A stretch of 64,000 bases of DNA from Methylobacterium sp. J-077 (lineage in GTDB: Bacteria; Pseudomonadota; Alphaproteobacteria; Rhizobiales; Beijerinckiaceae). Positions within the stretch are counted from its first letter, which is position 1; every line of letters starts with the position of its first letter. The notes below the pieces were generated by a model. The model was not told where the DNA came from. It was given only the letters and a program-made list of their open reading frames with translations, and made no database searches. The stretch covers positions 124,001 through 188,000 of the forward strand of contig NZ_JAKSYJ010000236.1 of NCBI RefSeq assembly GCF_022829365.1, read 5' to 3'. Below are positions 41,971 to 50,202 of this stretch, piece after piece. The position numbers were made by a program, and so were the translations under genes.

Positions 41971-43011
41971 TCACCCGAGCGCAGCGTCTGCATCCGTCTC
42001 CAGCGCCCGCTGGAAGCCGAGCCACGTCGTCGTGGCACGCGACAGGAGGTCGGTCGGCTCGTTGGTACGGAAGCCAGTGAAGGTCTTGGCGAGTTCGGCC
42101 GTCTCAGGCTTCAGCCGGTAGACCGAGACCCCGGCGCCACCGTGCATCCGCTGAAGCGCATGGGCTGCCAGCTCGGCACGGCGATGGATTGCGCCGGCCT
42201 TCCGACCCTCGGCGGCAATGTCCTCGGCCACCGCCTCGATCACGCCCCGGGCTGCGGCCTGAACCTGAGCCTCGGCCTCGGCAAGGGCGTGGCGCTTGGC
42301 GTCCAGCACCTCGCCGATCGCAGCCACGGCCTGCCGGGCGGCGGCAGCCTTCACCCGGGCACGATCACGCTCGTGACGAGCATCGAGGCTCGCCGGATCG
42401 GGGGCGAGGTCGGGCTGCTCGCCGCCCTTCTCCGACCACTCTGTAATCTTGCGGGCCAGTTCGTCACCGCCGTCCAGTTCGGCAAGGCGACCACGGCTCT
42501 CCGCGAGGATGGCCTCGTGCTCGACCGCCTTGGCGTTCGCCAATGCCCCTTCCTTCGCCACAACAGCCTCACGGGCGCCTGCGCGGCGGTCGAGGGCATC
42601 TCGGAGCTTGGCGCGCGCCTCGGCCTCTAGTGCCGGCATTTCGGGCACCGGGCGGGCGGACTGCTGATGGGCGTCGAGCACCGCCAGCGCCGATCCAGTC
42701 TGAGCCGCAAGCGAAAGCTCGGCGGGCGGGCGGGACACATCCAACAGGGCCCGCTCGGCCAGGAAGGCGTTGAGTTCGGCATGGTTGCGCGGAGCCTCGC
42801 GCAAGGCTGGGGCGGCGCTGCTCCGCGTCGGCAACACCGTCACCCGAGCGTCGGACGGCTGGTAGAGCGTCCGATCCACGGCAGGCGCAGGGGCAGCGGC
42901 CGGCACGGGGACTGCAGCCCGAGAATGGTCACGACGGTCAACGTCGGCAGCCGGGGCGGCGCTGTTGAAGCGCGGAACCTGCGGGGCGAAATCGTGGACG
43001 GGGCTGCTCAT
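41971..43011 (-). CDS. Hypothetical Ala-rich coiled-coil phage protein, 346 aa
   Basis: A Pro/Ala-rich first 90 residues, then long helices rich in Ala, Glu and Arg (ALEAEARAKLRDALDRRAG and similar) and a compact end with GAGVSVYRLKPETAELAKTF. It resembles scaffold or accessory proteins beside terminase genes but no family is certain. GGAAGG precedes ATG 43011. The start overlaps the previous stop (ATGA). Confidence 0.65.
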   Translation of the reverse strand: MSSPVHDFAPQVPRFNSAAPAADVDRRDHSRAAVPVPAAAPAPAVDRTLYQPSDARVTVLPTRSSAAPALREAPRNHAELNAFLAERALLDVSRPPAELSLAAQTGSALAVLDAHQQSARPVPEMPALEAEARAKLRDALDRRAGAREAVVAKEGALANAKAVEHEAILAESRGRLAELDGGDELARKITEWSEKGGEQPDLAPDPASLDARHERDRARVKAAAARQAVAAIGEVLDAKRHALAEAEAQVQAAARGVIEAVAEDIAAEGRKAGAIHRRAELAAHALQRMHGGAGVSVYRLKPETAELAKTFTGFRTNEPTDLLSRATTTWLGFQRALETDADAALG

Positions 43012-43337
43012 CGGGTGGTCCTTCCGAAAAACTTGTCGGCCGCTTCCTGCCGGTCTTTGTTCTGCTGGCGCTGGCGCTGAGCACGGTCGCGCCACGCCTG
43101 GTCGAAGGCGGCGCGATCACGGACGGCCTGCACTTCGGGCGGCGGATTGGTGAGGTACGCGCGGGCGTCGGCGAGCGCCTTGCGTTCAGCGACCCGATCC
43201 GTGGCAGCCTTCAGCGTGTCGAGGCTGCTATGGATTCTGTCGAGCACGCGCTGGAGCTTCTGAGTACCCGATGGCTGCCTACGTCTGGGCGCTGCGTCTC
43301 GTGTCGGGATCGCGATGTCGATGGTGCTGCTCCGCAT
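43008..43337 (-). CDS. Hypothetical phage protein, 109 aa
   Basis: Basic helical protein: LQRVLDRIHSSLDTLKAATD and a Gln/Arg-rich end (RAQRQRQQNKDRQEAADKFF). Coupled to the next gene by ATGA. It could bind nucleic acid, but this is a guess. Confidence 0.62.
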   Translation of the reverse strand: MRSSTIDIAIPTRDAAPRRRQPSGTQKLQRVLDRIHSSLDTLKAATDRVAERKALADARAYLTNPPPEVQAVRDRAAFDQAWRDRAQRQRQQNKDRQEAADKFFGRTTR

Positions 43338-43349
43338 CTCAGATGCTCC

Positions 43350-43520
43350 TCAAGCGGTAGGTGGAGTGATGGGCGGGATGGGCTCGCCCGGCAGGAGCAA
43401 CGGGTCGGAGAACCCCATGCTCGACTGCCGGGCTTCGCACCGAACGACAGGACAGGGAGACCGTCGTTCGATCCGGCGAATGAGGTTGACCGCAACAGGG
43501 CTGGTGGTCGCGCTAGTCAT
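43350..43520 (-). CDS. Small Pro-rich protein, 56 aa
   Basis: ATG 43520 overlaps the end of the terminase gene. The product starts MTSATTSPVAVNLIRRIERR and ends in a Pro-rich tail (GEPIPPITPPTA). Three Cys residues lie in between. It fills the gap between terminase and the 109 aa gene in the same direction, supporting a real gene. Confidence 0.55.
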   Translation of the reverse strand: MTSATTSPVAVNLIRRIERRSPCPVVRCEARQSSMGFSDPLLLPGEPIPPITPPTA

Positions 43521-44955
43521 CGAGCAGCCTCGCCCACATGCCGGGGTCGTAGTCTCCGGGCTGCTTCTGCAGGCTTACCAGCACACCGGCAGCGGCGTTC
43601 GCCACGTCGTCGTGCGCGCCCTTCATCTGCGGGTGGTCGATGATGTCCTTGCCGCTGCCACGGGTGGTGCGGCGCTCCAGCGAGACGAGCTGCTGCTGGA
43701 GGTTCGGCACGTTGAGCAGCCGACACCGCTGACTGTTCAGCAGGGGCAGGAATTCGCGGTAGATGTCGGACTTCGACCGCTCCGAGACCTCGTAGGTGAT
43801 CCCACGGGTCTGGAACCGCTCCCGCGGCCACTCGCCGGCATAGCGGTCGCCGACGACCCGATCGATGCCGTAGGCTTTGCAGAGGCCCGCGAACTCCTCC
43901 ACGATGCTGTCGGGCGAGACCGAGCGGATCTCGCGAACCGCATCGAGGATCGCCAGTTCGCCCTCGCTGTGCCCGATGGCCAGCGTCATCGCATCGGCGC
44001 CTCCACCAGCCAGATCCACGAAGGCGCTGTAGGTGGTGCCCCCGATCGGGCCGATCTCGCGCAGATCGCCCGGCACGCAGGCCTGCACCGCCTCAAGGCT
44101 GACGAAGGCCTCGACATCCCGGCGGAACTCGGCGCCATACTCGGCCGAGGCGGCAGCCGGGTCGCGGGTGTAGGCCCGCTTCACCACCGCAGGATCCAGT
44201 CCCGGGTTCATGGTCTGCGAGGGGGCCCGCAGCACCAGCACCGTCGCATCACCCGTTGCCCCGTAGTCGCGCTGGTAGGTGCGGTACAGCTCGCCCTTCC
44301 GAGCATAAGGGCTGGACAGGACACACAGCGGGCCCCCGGTCGTCGCTAACCCAGGGCGGATGGCGTCGAGGATCTCGGTGTCCGGATTGGCGCTGTTCTC
44401 CAAGTGCCAGAACGCCACCTCATCGCAGAGCGCCGCCGCCAGGGTCTCGCCGCGGATCGTCTTGTAGTTCGCGGGGCGGACCTCGATGTCGACGCCGGCC
44501 CGCAGCCGGATGGTGTCGACTGTGGGCTCGCCCTCGACCATGTCCCGCATCTCATCCGAGTGCGTGAACACGCCCAGCACGTAGCTGAACACCTTCGCGG
44601 CCTGGACCGTGGTCGAGGCCATAATCGGCAGCTTTACCCGCTCGCCGGGGGCTGCCAGGGCGCCGTAGTCCACCAGCCCAGCGAGGTAGGAGCCGAGCAC
44701 GCTGAAGGCGCGGGATTTGCCGCCGCGACGGCCCACGATGCCCCATAGCTCGTCGACGGGACGCTCGGGCTCACGCTCGCGGCCGGTCAGGGCCGTGAAG
44801 ATCACCCGCTCATCGTCGGTCAGCGGCTCGCCCCGGGAGGCGATCAGGATGGCACGCCACGGCGTCCAGGTCTCGCCGGGCAGGATCTCTCCGAAGATGG
44901 CGGGATCGGCCAGGGCCTCGCGCATGGTACAGAGGGGGCGGCAGGCTGGGTTCAT
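43513..44955 (-). CDS. terL: Phage terminase large subunit
   Basis: A 480 aa packaging motor. Walker A-like GRRGGKS (75-81), Walker B region AALCDEVAFW, a coupling motif VLSSPYARKGE, and a C-terminal RNase H-like nuclease with FVDLAGGGADAM and VVGDRYAGEW. It cuts concatemeric DNA and drives it into the capsid. The nuclease and ATPase motifs are intact, so it might still act if a helper phage supplied heads. It overlaps the small subunit gene by 4 bp. Confidence 0.9.
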   Translation of the reverse strand: MNPACRPLCTMREALADPAIFGEILPGETWTPWRAILIASRGEPLTDDERVIFTALTGREREPERPVDELWGIVGRRGGKSRAFSVLGSYLAGLVDYGALAAPGERVKLPIMASTTVQAAKVFSYVLGVFTHSDEMRDMVEGEPTVDTIRLRAGVDIEVRPANYKTIRGETLAAALCDEVAFWHLENSANPDTEILDAIRPGLATTGGPLCVLSSPYARKGELYRTYQRDYGATGDATVLVLRAPSQTMNPGLDPAVVKRAYTRDPAAASAEYGAEFRRDVEAFVSLEAVQACVPGDLREIGPIGGTTYSAFVDLAGGGADAMTLAIGHSEGELAILDAVREIRSVSPDSIVEEFAGLCKAYGIDRVVGDRYAGEWPRERFQTRGITYEVSERSKSDIYREFLPLLNSQRCRLLNVPNLQQQLVSLERRTTRGSGKDIIDHPQMKGAHDDVANAAAGVLVSLQKQPGDYDPGMWARLLDD

Positions 44956-45335
44956 GCCGGGCGCCTCGCATAGCGCTCACGCAGCCCAGGACGCTCAGGA
45001 GCCTTCGGAGGCCCCATCCTGCGGGCCTGTCGGTCCATGCGGTCGCCGATCTGGCCCAGGGCCTCCAGATCGACGTTCTGGCCACTCGCCATGGCCGCGT
45101 GCAGCTTGGCTAGCTCCACGGCTAGGCCGGCATAGGCCCGGGCAGCCTCGCGCTGGGTGACCGACATGCTGGCCTTACCGCCGCGCTCGGCCTCCACCTC
45201 GTCCAGCACGGACTTGTAGTGCCTCGCCGCCTCGGTGCTACCCGGCACGGTCACGAGGAACGGCCGGCTGCCGTTGGCGAGCGCCGAGCGCTGCTTGGGC
45301 GAGCGGGTAGTGGCAGGTTGAGCTTGGAGCGACAT
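44952..45335 (-). CDS. Phage terminase small subunit (P27-like)
   Basis: A 127 aa protein with a helical core (STEAARHYKSVLDEVEAERG, QREAARAYAGLAVELAKLHA). Position directly before terL, ATGA coupling and size identify it. It recognises the packaging site on DNA. Confidence 0.78.
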   Translation of the reverse strand: MSLQAQPATTRSPKQRSALANGSRPFLVTVPGSTEAARHYKSVLDEVEAERGGKASMSVTQREAARAYAGLAVELAKLHAAMASGQNVDLEALGQIGDRMDRQARRMGPPKAPERPGLRERYARRPA

Positions 45336-45404
45336 TCGACCGACCGATTATGTTTCGTTAAATATAGTCTCGGTCCAATGATTTGTCCAATATTGATATT
45401 TCCC

Positions 45405-45440
45405 GTTCCTGGACGTTCGCAGTCGTTCCCTGGCGTTCGC
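45405..45440 (+). repeat. Imperfect 16 bp direct repeat upstream of the terminase operon
   Basis: GTTCCTGGACGTTCGC (45405-45420) and GTTCCCTGGCGTTCGC (45425-45440) lie 20 bp apart in the divergent region between the terminase genes and the 73 aa gene. A possible operator or packaging-site element. Confidence 0.5.
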
Positions 45441-45546
45441 CTGTTCTCTTGTCAGACCGCGCGGTATCAGAATTCGGAGGGCCAATAGCCAGGCATTGGA
45501 CGGTGGTCTGTGCCGTGCATGAGCTGAACGCCAACGGGAGGTGGAC

Positions 45547-45768
45547 GTGGCGGACGACTACATGATCCGAGCGGCCCTGGGCCGAGCGAAGAAAGACTTC
45601 CGGTGCGCCTCAGCGTGGATAGCCTTCGAGCAGCACAATCGCCTGGTCCGGCAGGGCTGGAAGGTGCACATCTTCAATCCGGCTCGGGACCAACTGACCG
45701 CTGACCAGCTTGAGGCCGCGGCGCAGGCTGAGATCGGCAGCGCCGTGAACGGTGAGCAATCCGGTTAG
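45547..45768 (+). CDS. Hypothetical protein, 73 aa
   Basis: MADDYMIRAALGRAKKDFRC then SAWIAFEQHNRLVRQGWKVH. GTG 45547 follows GGAGG by 5 bp. Divergent from the terminase operon. Function unknown. Confidence 0.6.
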   Translation: MADDYMIRAALGRAKKDFRCASAWIAFEQHNRLVRQGWKVHIFNPARDQLTADQLEAAAQAEIGSAVNGEQSG

Positions 45769-46097
45769 AAATGCCCGTGATCGTGGGGCGCGATGTGGGT
45801 AGCGCTCAGAGCGAAAATCTAAATCACTGACGTTGCTATATTTTTCGGTCTCGGCGGCGGAAGGCCCATCCGCCGCTAGGGTTTCCGAGGGGGCGAGTTG
45901 CCCGCGCTAGATTTTTAGAGGGGTGCGGCTCGCGTGTGAGCGCCGTCTCACAACCCCGATTCGACCGATCCCGTACAGCGCACGCCGCCTAAGTCGGCTC
46001 GATCGCGTCGCTGATTCTACTCGGCTCGAGTCCCGTTCAGTGTCGGTGCTTGCTCGGTTCTGACGGGCGACATACCCACCACCGCACCCTGCCGTGC
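45769..46097 (+). other. Intergenic region beside the CCTAAC array
   Basis: No gene. The stretch 45,840-46,060 has several GC-rich palindromic words (GGCGGCGGAAGGC...) but no simple pattern. Together with the array it is the best place for an origin or terminator of the replication module. Confidence 0.4.
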
Positions 46098-46210
46098 CCT
46101 AACATCTAACGCCAACCTAACATCTGGCTAACATGTTAGGCGTGTGCCGGACCTAACCTAACCTAACACCCCCTCTAAGAGGGTGTTAGGTGTTAGGGCA
46201 CGAGGTTAGG
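46098..46210. repeat. CCTAAC/GTTAGG hexamer array
   Basis: Within 113 bp CCTAAC occurs at 46098, 46116, 46152, 46157 and 46162, with TCTAAC and GCTAAC variants at 46105 and 46127. The reverse form GTTAGG occurs at 46135, 46185, 46192 and 46205. The array abuts and slightly enters the 3' end of the helicase gene. The density and mixed orientation suggest an iteron-like binding region. Confidence 0.8.
46162..46190 (-). terminator. Hairpin CCTAACACCC/GGGTGTTAGG
   Basis: Perfect 10 bp arms with a 9 nt loop, directly after the helicase gene stop on the minus strand. It may terminate the replication operon as well as belong to the array. Confidence 0.6.
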
Positions 46211-47365
46211 TCTCCAGATCAGCTCATCGCGCTCTGCAATGGCCCCTACGGCGGCCAATCCAGTGCGGATGCGGCTGAACGCTACACTCGGGTTGGAGTG
46301 AGCCCGGTCCAGCACACCGCGGCGGTAGAGCTCCTCGCGCCAAGCGTCCCTGTGAACCGCATTGGTTTTGGTCGGAGCCCCACAGGAATGTGGCGCTGGC
46401 TTCCCGTGGCTGATCAGCGCTTCGGATAAAGCTTCCAAAGCAACGCGTTGCTCTGGCCGCAATGGTTTACGCGGCCGCTCGACGACAGGCGAACCGCCGG
46501 TAGCCTCTTCCGGCCTAACGATGCACGACGTAATCGGCTCGCCCGCATCGTCGACGCCGACCTCGACGCGCTCCAACCGGCAGGTGACCGTCTCGCCGTC
46601 AGGCCCGTCCTTCATCAGCTCGACGGTGCAGCTCAGGAAGCCGTCGCCGAGCTTCTTCACCGCAAGCTGGGCGTCGACCGCGCCGGCCAAGGCAGAGTGG
46701 CCCCGGGGGCGGGTGCCTTCGAGCCCGCAGTGGTGGACGATGACCACCAGGCAGCCGAAGGCGTCGCGGATAGAGTCTGCGGCGCGCACGTAGGCGGTCA
46801 TGTCCCGGTCGTCGCTCTCCGAGCCGGTGAAGCTGCGGTTGAGTGTGTCGAGGCAGACAACGGCGGGCGGCTTGCCGTTGGGCAACTGCGCGCGGATCGC
46901 GGCGATCAGCTCGGCGGCGTCCGCGACGAGCGCGAGCGTCGCCGGCATCAGGTAGAACGGCACCTCGCCCTCGAATGAATCCAGGTGCGCCTGCTCGAAG
47001 GCGACCTTTCGGGCCTCAAAGCCCTGCTGCCCCTCCAGCGCGCAGTAGACGATGGTGCCGGGCTCGACCCGGTGGCCCTGGTACGGCCACCCGAGCGCGA
47101 CGTGCATCAGCATGTCGAAGGCCAAGAAGCTCTTGCCGCACTTGGGTGGGCCCCACACCACAGTGAGGCCACGGATCGGTAGCAAGCCACGGACACGGAA
47201 CCGCGGGCTGGTGCTCAGTCGGATCTGGTCGAAGGCGATGAGGGGGAAGCGCCCCACGGCGGGGCGCTCCTTTTGCTGATGAGGCTCGTCGCCGAATCGA
47301 GCATCCAAGTCGTCGGCGGCGTGCGACCAATCCGAAGCGGGGCTATTGTAGGCGCGTTCTGACAC
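46193..47365 (-). CDS. RepA-like hexameric helicase (AAA/RecA-fold ATPase)
   Basis: A 390 aa protein. Walker A GPPKCGKS, a DnaB/RecA-like core with VYCALEGQQGFEARK, Walker B VVCLDTLNRSF and VVIVHHCGLEGTRPRGHSAL, characteristic of RepA-type replicative helicases of RSF1010-like and phage origin. The C-terminal part is variable. GTG 47365 overlaps the previous stop by one base. It probably unwinds element DNA at the adjacent repeat array. Confidence 0.82.
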   Translation of the reverse strand: MSERAYNSPASDWSHAADDLDARFGDEPHQQKERPAVGRFPLIAFDQIRLSTSPRFRVRGLLPIRGLTVVWGPPKCGKSFLAFDMLMHVALGWPYQGHRVEPGTIVYCALEGQQGFEARKVAFEQAHLDSFEGEVPFYLMPATLALVADAAELIAAIRAQLPNGKPPAVVCLDTLNRSFTGSESDDRDMTAYVRAADSIRDAFGCLVVIVHHCGLEGTRPRGHSALAGAVDAQLAVKKLGDGFLSCTVELMKDGPDGETVTCRLERVEVGVDDAGEPITSCIVRPEEATGGSPVVERPRKPLRPEQRVALEALSEALISHGKPAPHSCGAPTKTNAVHRDAWREELYRRGVLDRAHSNPSVAFSRIRTGLAAVGAIAERDELIWRPNLVP

Positions 47366-47598
47366 TAGGCGCCTCCGCGCGAGCCGGAGGGACTGAGCAA
47401 CGCCGCGGCGTCCGCCGCGCTGCTAAGCGCGACGGCGGCCTGGCGCAGCGCGTACCGAAGAGCGCGTGCGTCCCCTATCGCCGCCATCTCCGACGCCATC
47501 CGTGAATAGGCTTCGGCGATCGACGCGGCCTCGGCGACGGCGTCGTAGGTGTGAACGGCCATCGCCGCCCGTTCGGGGCTATGGAAGGGCGCGTTCAT
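47365..47598 (-). CDS. Hypothetical helical protein, 77 aa
   Basis: MNAPFHSPERAAMAVHTYDA then long Ala-rich helices (ALRYALRQAAVALSSAADAA). Coupled to the RuvC-like gene by ATGA and to the helicase by overlap, so it belongs to the replication operon. Confidence 0.62.
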   Translation of the reverse strand: MNAPFHSPERAAMAVHTYDAVAEAASIAEAYSRMASEMAAIGDARALRYALRQAAVALSSAADAAALLSPSGSRGGA

Positions 47599-48089
47599 TC
47601 TGCGCCTCCCCGGCTGATCGTATCTGCAGCGAAGCGAGCCAAGAGAGCAGCGTCGCTGCGCCCGTGGTCTTTCTTCCGGCTGAAGCTCTCGGCTGAGGCC
47701 GGGAACAGCCGCTGGGCTAGCGCCCGACCGGCCTCCTTCGGATCGGCGGCACCAAGAATGCCGTGATGCCGCTTCCAGACCGACGGCGTCACCAAGTGCA
47801 CCGGGAGGTGGCACAGCGTGGCGACGGTCTTGGCGGTGGCGTAGGCCGCGCCGATGCCGAACGCCTGCTTGCACCCGTCGCGCGGCTGCGGTCCCTGCCG
47901 CTCGACCGCGGCGAGCGCCGGGCCGAGCTGTCGGATCCGCCGCTCCAGAGCGTGCGCATCGACCTCGCCGTTCACCACCGGCATGTCGTCGACGGATACC
48001 CGCTCCGGGTAGGCCGGGAAGTAGAAGGCGACGGCGCCGGTCAGCCCGGGGTCGATCGCCACGATGCAGATCTCGGGAGCGGTGCTCAT
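47595..48089 (-). CDS. RuvC-like Holliday junction nuclease
   Basis: A 164 aa protein with the RNase H-fold opening IVAIDPGLTGAVAFYFP (catalytic Asp13), AVERQGPQPRDG with a Glu, VTPSVWKRHHGILG, and a C-terminal RKKDHGRSDAALLARFA carrying the late acidic residue. Typical of phage RuvC-family resolvases that process branched replication products before packaging. Confidence 0.82.
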   Translation of the reverse strand: MSTAPEICIVAIDPGLTGAVAFYFPAYPERVSVDDMPVVNGEVDAHALERRIRQLGPALAAVERQGPQPRDGCKQAFGIGAAYATAKTVATLCHLPVHLVTPSVWKRHHGILGAADPKEAGRALAQRLFPASAESFSRKKDHGRSDAALLARFAADTISRGGAE

Positions 48090-49003
48090 GCCCGGCCTCC
48101 ATCGAAGGTTCGGGCAAAAGCACGCAACGCGTCGCGCTCCGATGCCTCGGCGACTTGAAGCGCCATCAGCATAGAGTCCGGGATGTGCCGCTTGATCGAC
48201 GCCTCGACGAGATAGCGAAGGTCATCCGGCGGCAGGGCATCCAACTCGACGCTGTCGCCCTCGAACCCGATCGCGTGCGAGTTGCCCTCGCGCTTGGTCG
48301 GCCGGCTCGGCAAGCCAAGGATGCGGATCTGATCCGGCGTGACCGCCATACGGGTGAAGGTCACGTTCTCGTCGTAGCCTGAGTCCGCCGCGATCTCGTC
48401 GATGTAGGTGAACAGCTTCCGCTGCGTAGCGGCACTAGCGGCTACTCCGCTCGGGTCATGATCACCGAACTCATAGATCACGCACGGGCGTCCGTCGGCA
48501 CAGATGCCCTCGGCAGCCTCGTGGAGGTAGGAGTCGGATGCGAAGCCCCGGGAGACGTACAACGGCACGTCGTACACCTGCGTCACGTCCATGATGATGC
48601 CGGCCAGCGCGTCCTTCTCGCACCAGACCTCCACCCGCTCCTCGACCTGAGAGAAGACGGATCGCCGGTAGGTCTCGGCGGTCAGGTGCAGCGCGTGCTC
48701 GACTCCATGATAAGTACGCGGGCGGCGCACCCACCGGGTGTTGTCGGAGATGTCGGCCCATGGGATCACGCCCTCGCGGCGCAGCTTCAGCAGCTGGTGG
48801 CCGACCATGGCGTAGGACTGTTCGGTCTTGTCGACGATGCCCTGGACCGTCAGGGCGTAGAACAGCTGACGGAGAGTCATCGGCTTCTGCAACGCCACGG
48901 TGTTCACCATGGCGCGACGCATGACCGCCAACTCCATTTTGGAGCGGCGCTGACGCTTTATCGAGCTAGCTGGATAAACTGAGTTGAGGGGCGAGGCGCT
49001 CAT
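48086..49003 (-). CDS. Topo VI-A/Spo11-like Toprim protein
   Basis: A 305 aa protein. MTLRQLFYALTVQGIVDKTE and YAMVGHQLLKLRREGVIPW resemble the winged-helix part of Topo VI subunit A. VEVWCEKDALAGII supplies the Toprim Glu and VIYEFGDHDPSG the Asp-x-Asp motif. The family cuts or binds DNA by a two-subunit topoisomerase mechanism, but no subunit B is found nearby. It may act as a nuclease in element replication. Confidence 0.75.
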   Translation of the reverse strand: MSASPLNSVYPASSIKRQRRSKMELAVMRRAMVNTVALQKPMTLRQLFYALTVQGIVDKTEQSYAMVGHQLLKLRREGVIPWADISDNTRWVRRPRTYHGVEHALHLTAETYRRSVFSQVEERVEVWCEKDALAGIIMDVTQVYDVPLYVSRGFASDSYLHEAAEGICADGRPCVIYEFGDHDPSGVAASAATQRKLFTYIDEIAADSGYDENVTFTRMAVTPDQIRILGLPSRPTKREGNSHAIGFEGDSVELDALPPDDLRYLVEASIKRHIPDSMLMALQVAEASERDALRAFARTFDGGRA

Positions 49004-49698
49004 GCGGCGCCTCCCGCTTCACCAAGCCACCGCGGGAGGGCGAAGACCTTCACCATCCGGTTGGCGAACGCCCTGTAGCGGGGGTGGCCGTCCCGCCAGT
49101 CGCGGAACCACGTCTCGCGGAATGGCCGAAGCCATGCGATCCCAGCCTCGCGCCACTCCTCATGCTCGGTCAGGGCGTAGAGCGCGGCTGCCTCGATGCA
49201 GTCGATTTCGGTTTCGCAGAGATGTTCGAGGGCGGCCGTGAGCACGATCGAGAGGCCGAGCGGGTAGATCTCCTCGACGATCGCATCGCGGCTCCAGGTC
49301 GCCTGCTCCTGGTTTTCGCCGATAAGATCGATGAGGAAGTCGGCCCGGTCGCACCACCGGAAGCGGTCGAGCATGCCAGTGGTCCACGCCTCGATCGGCA
49401 CGTCGGCTTCCATGCCGCTGACCCGCGGATAGGCGGGCTCGCGCGGTTTCGAGAGCGGCACCTTGGGGATGAGGCCACCACCGTAGTCCTCGAAGTCGGG
49501 CATGCGCCCGAGGCGCTGCGCATCTGCCGCGAAACGCTTGCGCTCCGCCACGTCGTGGATGCCGGCGAAGATCGCAGTGCCATCCATGCTGAACAGGACC
49601 TGCTCCGGGTCGGCCGGATTGATCTGGTTGGGCAGGTAGACCGGCACGGTGACGCCGTAGGGCGTGGGGAAGGTGCCGTAGGGCTTGGATGCGTTCAT
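49000..49698 (-). CDS. Hypothetical phage protein, 232 aa
   Basis: Starts MNASKPYGTFPTPYGVTVPV with several Pro/Tyr motifs. The second half is helical and acidic (LTAALEHLCETEIDCIEAAA). GGAGGGCG precedes ATG 49698. Coupled on both sides by overlaps. No domain recognised. Confidence 0.68.
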   Translation of the reverse strand: MNASKPYGTFPTPYGVTVPVYLPNQINPADPEQVLFSMDGTAIFAGIHDVAERKRFAADAQRLGRMPDFEDYGGGLIPKVPLSKPREPAYPRVSGMEADVPIEAWTTGMLDRFRWCDRADFLIDLIGENQEQATWSRDAIVEEIYPLGLSIVLTAALEHLCETEIDCIEAAALYALTEHEEWREAGIAWLRPFRETWFRDWRDGHPRYRAFANRMVKVFALPRWLGEAGGAA

Positions 49699-49904
49699 CG
49701 CGTCGCCCTCCATGTGTCGAGGGACGGGTACGCGAGTTCGGCGAGCGCCGCCGCGGTGGCGGGAGGGAGGCCGAAGCGGCTGGTGAGCCTATGGACGCGG
49801 AAGGGGGCGGGTGCTATTTCGGAACGGTCAATCTGGCGAGATAGACATTCCGAGGGACGTGAGCGCTGGCCGGCGCTCCGTCCCTCAACTTGTTTCTGGG
49901 CCAT
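49695..49904 (-). CDS. Hypothetical protein, 69 aa
   Basis: Basic N-terminus, then FRVHRLTSRFGLPPATAAAL and AYPSLDTWRATR. The stop overlaps the next start by 4 bp. The motif could be a degenerate helix-turn-helix but that is uncertain. Confidence 0.58.
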   Translation of the reverse strand: MAQKQVEGRSAGQRSRPSECLSRQIDRSEIAPAPFRVHRLTSRFGLPPATAAALAELAYPSLDTWRATR

Positions 49905-49908
49905 GCGG

Positions 49909-50133
49909 CTACGCGGCCTCCTGCACCAGAGACGCCACGTAGGCGCGCAGGCTCTCGTCCGTGACGAAGCTCGATCGGCCGATGTGGACGACCTTCAGCT
50001 TCCCCTGCTCGACCAGCCGGTGGAACGTGGTGTTGCTGACGCTGAGGGTGTGCTGAGCGTCGAGGCGGCGATGCAAAAGCTTTCCCGTTGGCGCGCGCAG
50101 GTCGACTGCGGCGCCCTGAACTACTGCGTTCAT
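49909..50133 (-). CDS. AlpA/excisionase-like helix-turn-helix protein, 74 aa
   Basis: LSVSNTTFHRLVEQGKLKVVHIGRSSF, split here as LSVSNTTFHRLVEQGK and LKVVHIGRSSF, is the MerR-like winged helix seen in AlpA and Xis proteins. It commonly directs excision or activates the integrase of P4-like elements. First gene of the replication set and near the integrase, fitting that role. Confidence 0.75.
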   Translation of the reverse strand: MNAVVQGAAVDLRAPTGKLLHRRLDAQHTLSVSNTTFHRLVEQGKLKVVHIGRSSFVTDESLRAYVASLVQEAA

Positions 50134-50202
50134 GGCGGTTATCCTTGGTAGCCCTCGGAACTTCCGGGTACGATCGAAAGCTAAGGACGCGGATCTACAA
50201 AG

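Noticed and set aside
41789..42038. Frames antisense or out of phase near the tail-completion gene
   Set aside because: They are shadows around a deletion junction with no consistent family signal.
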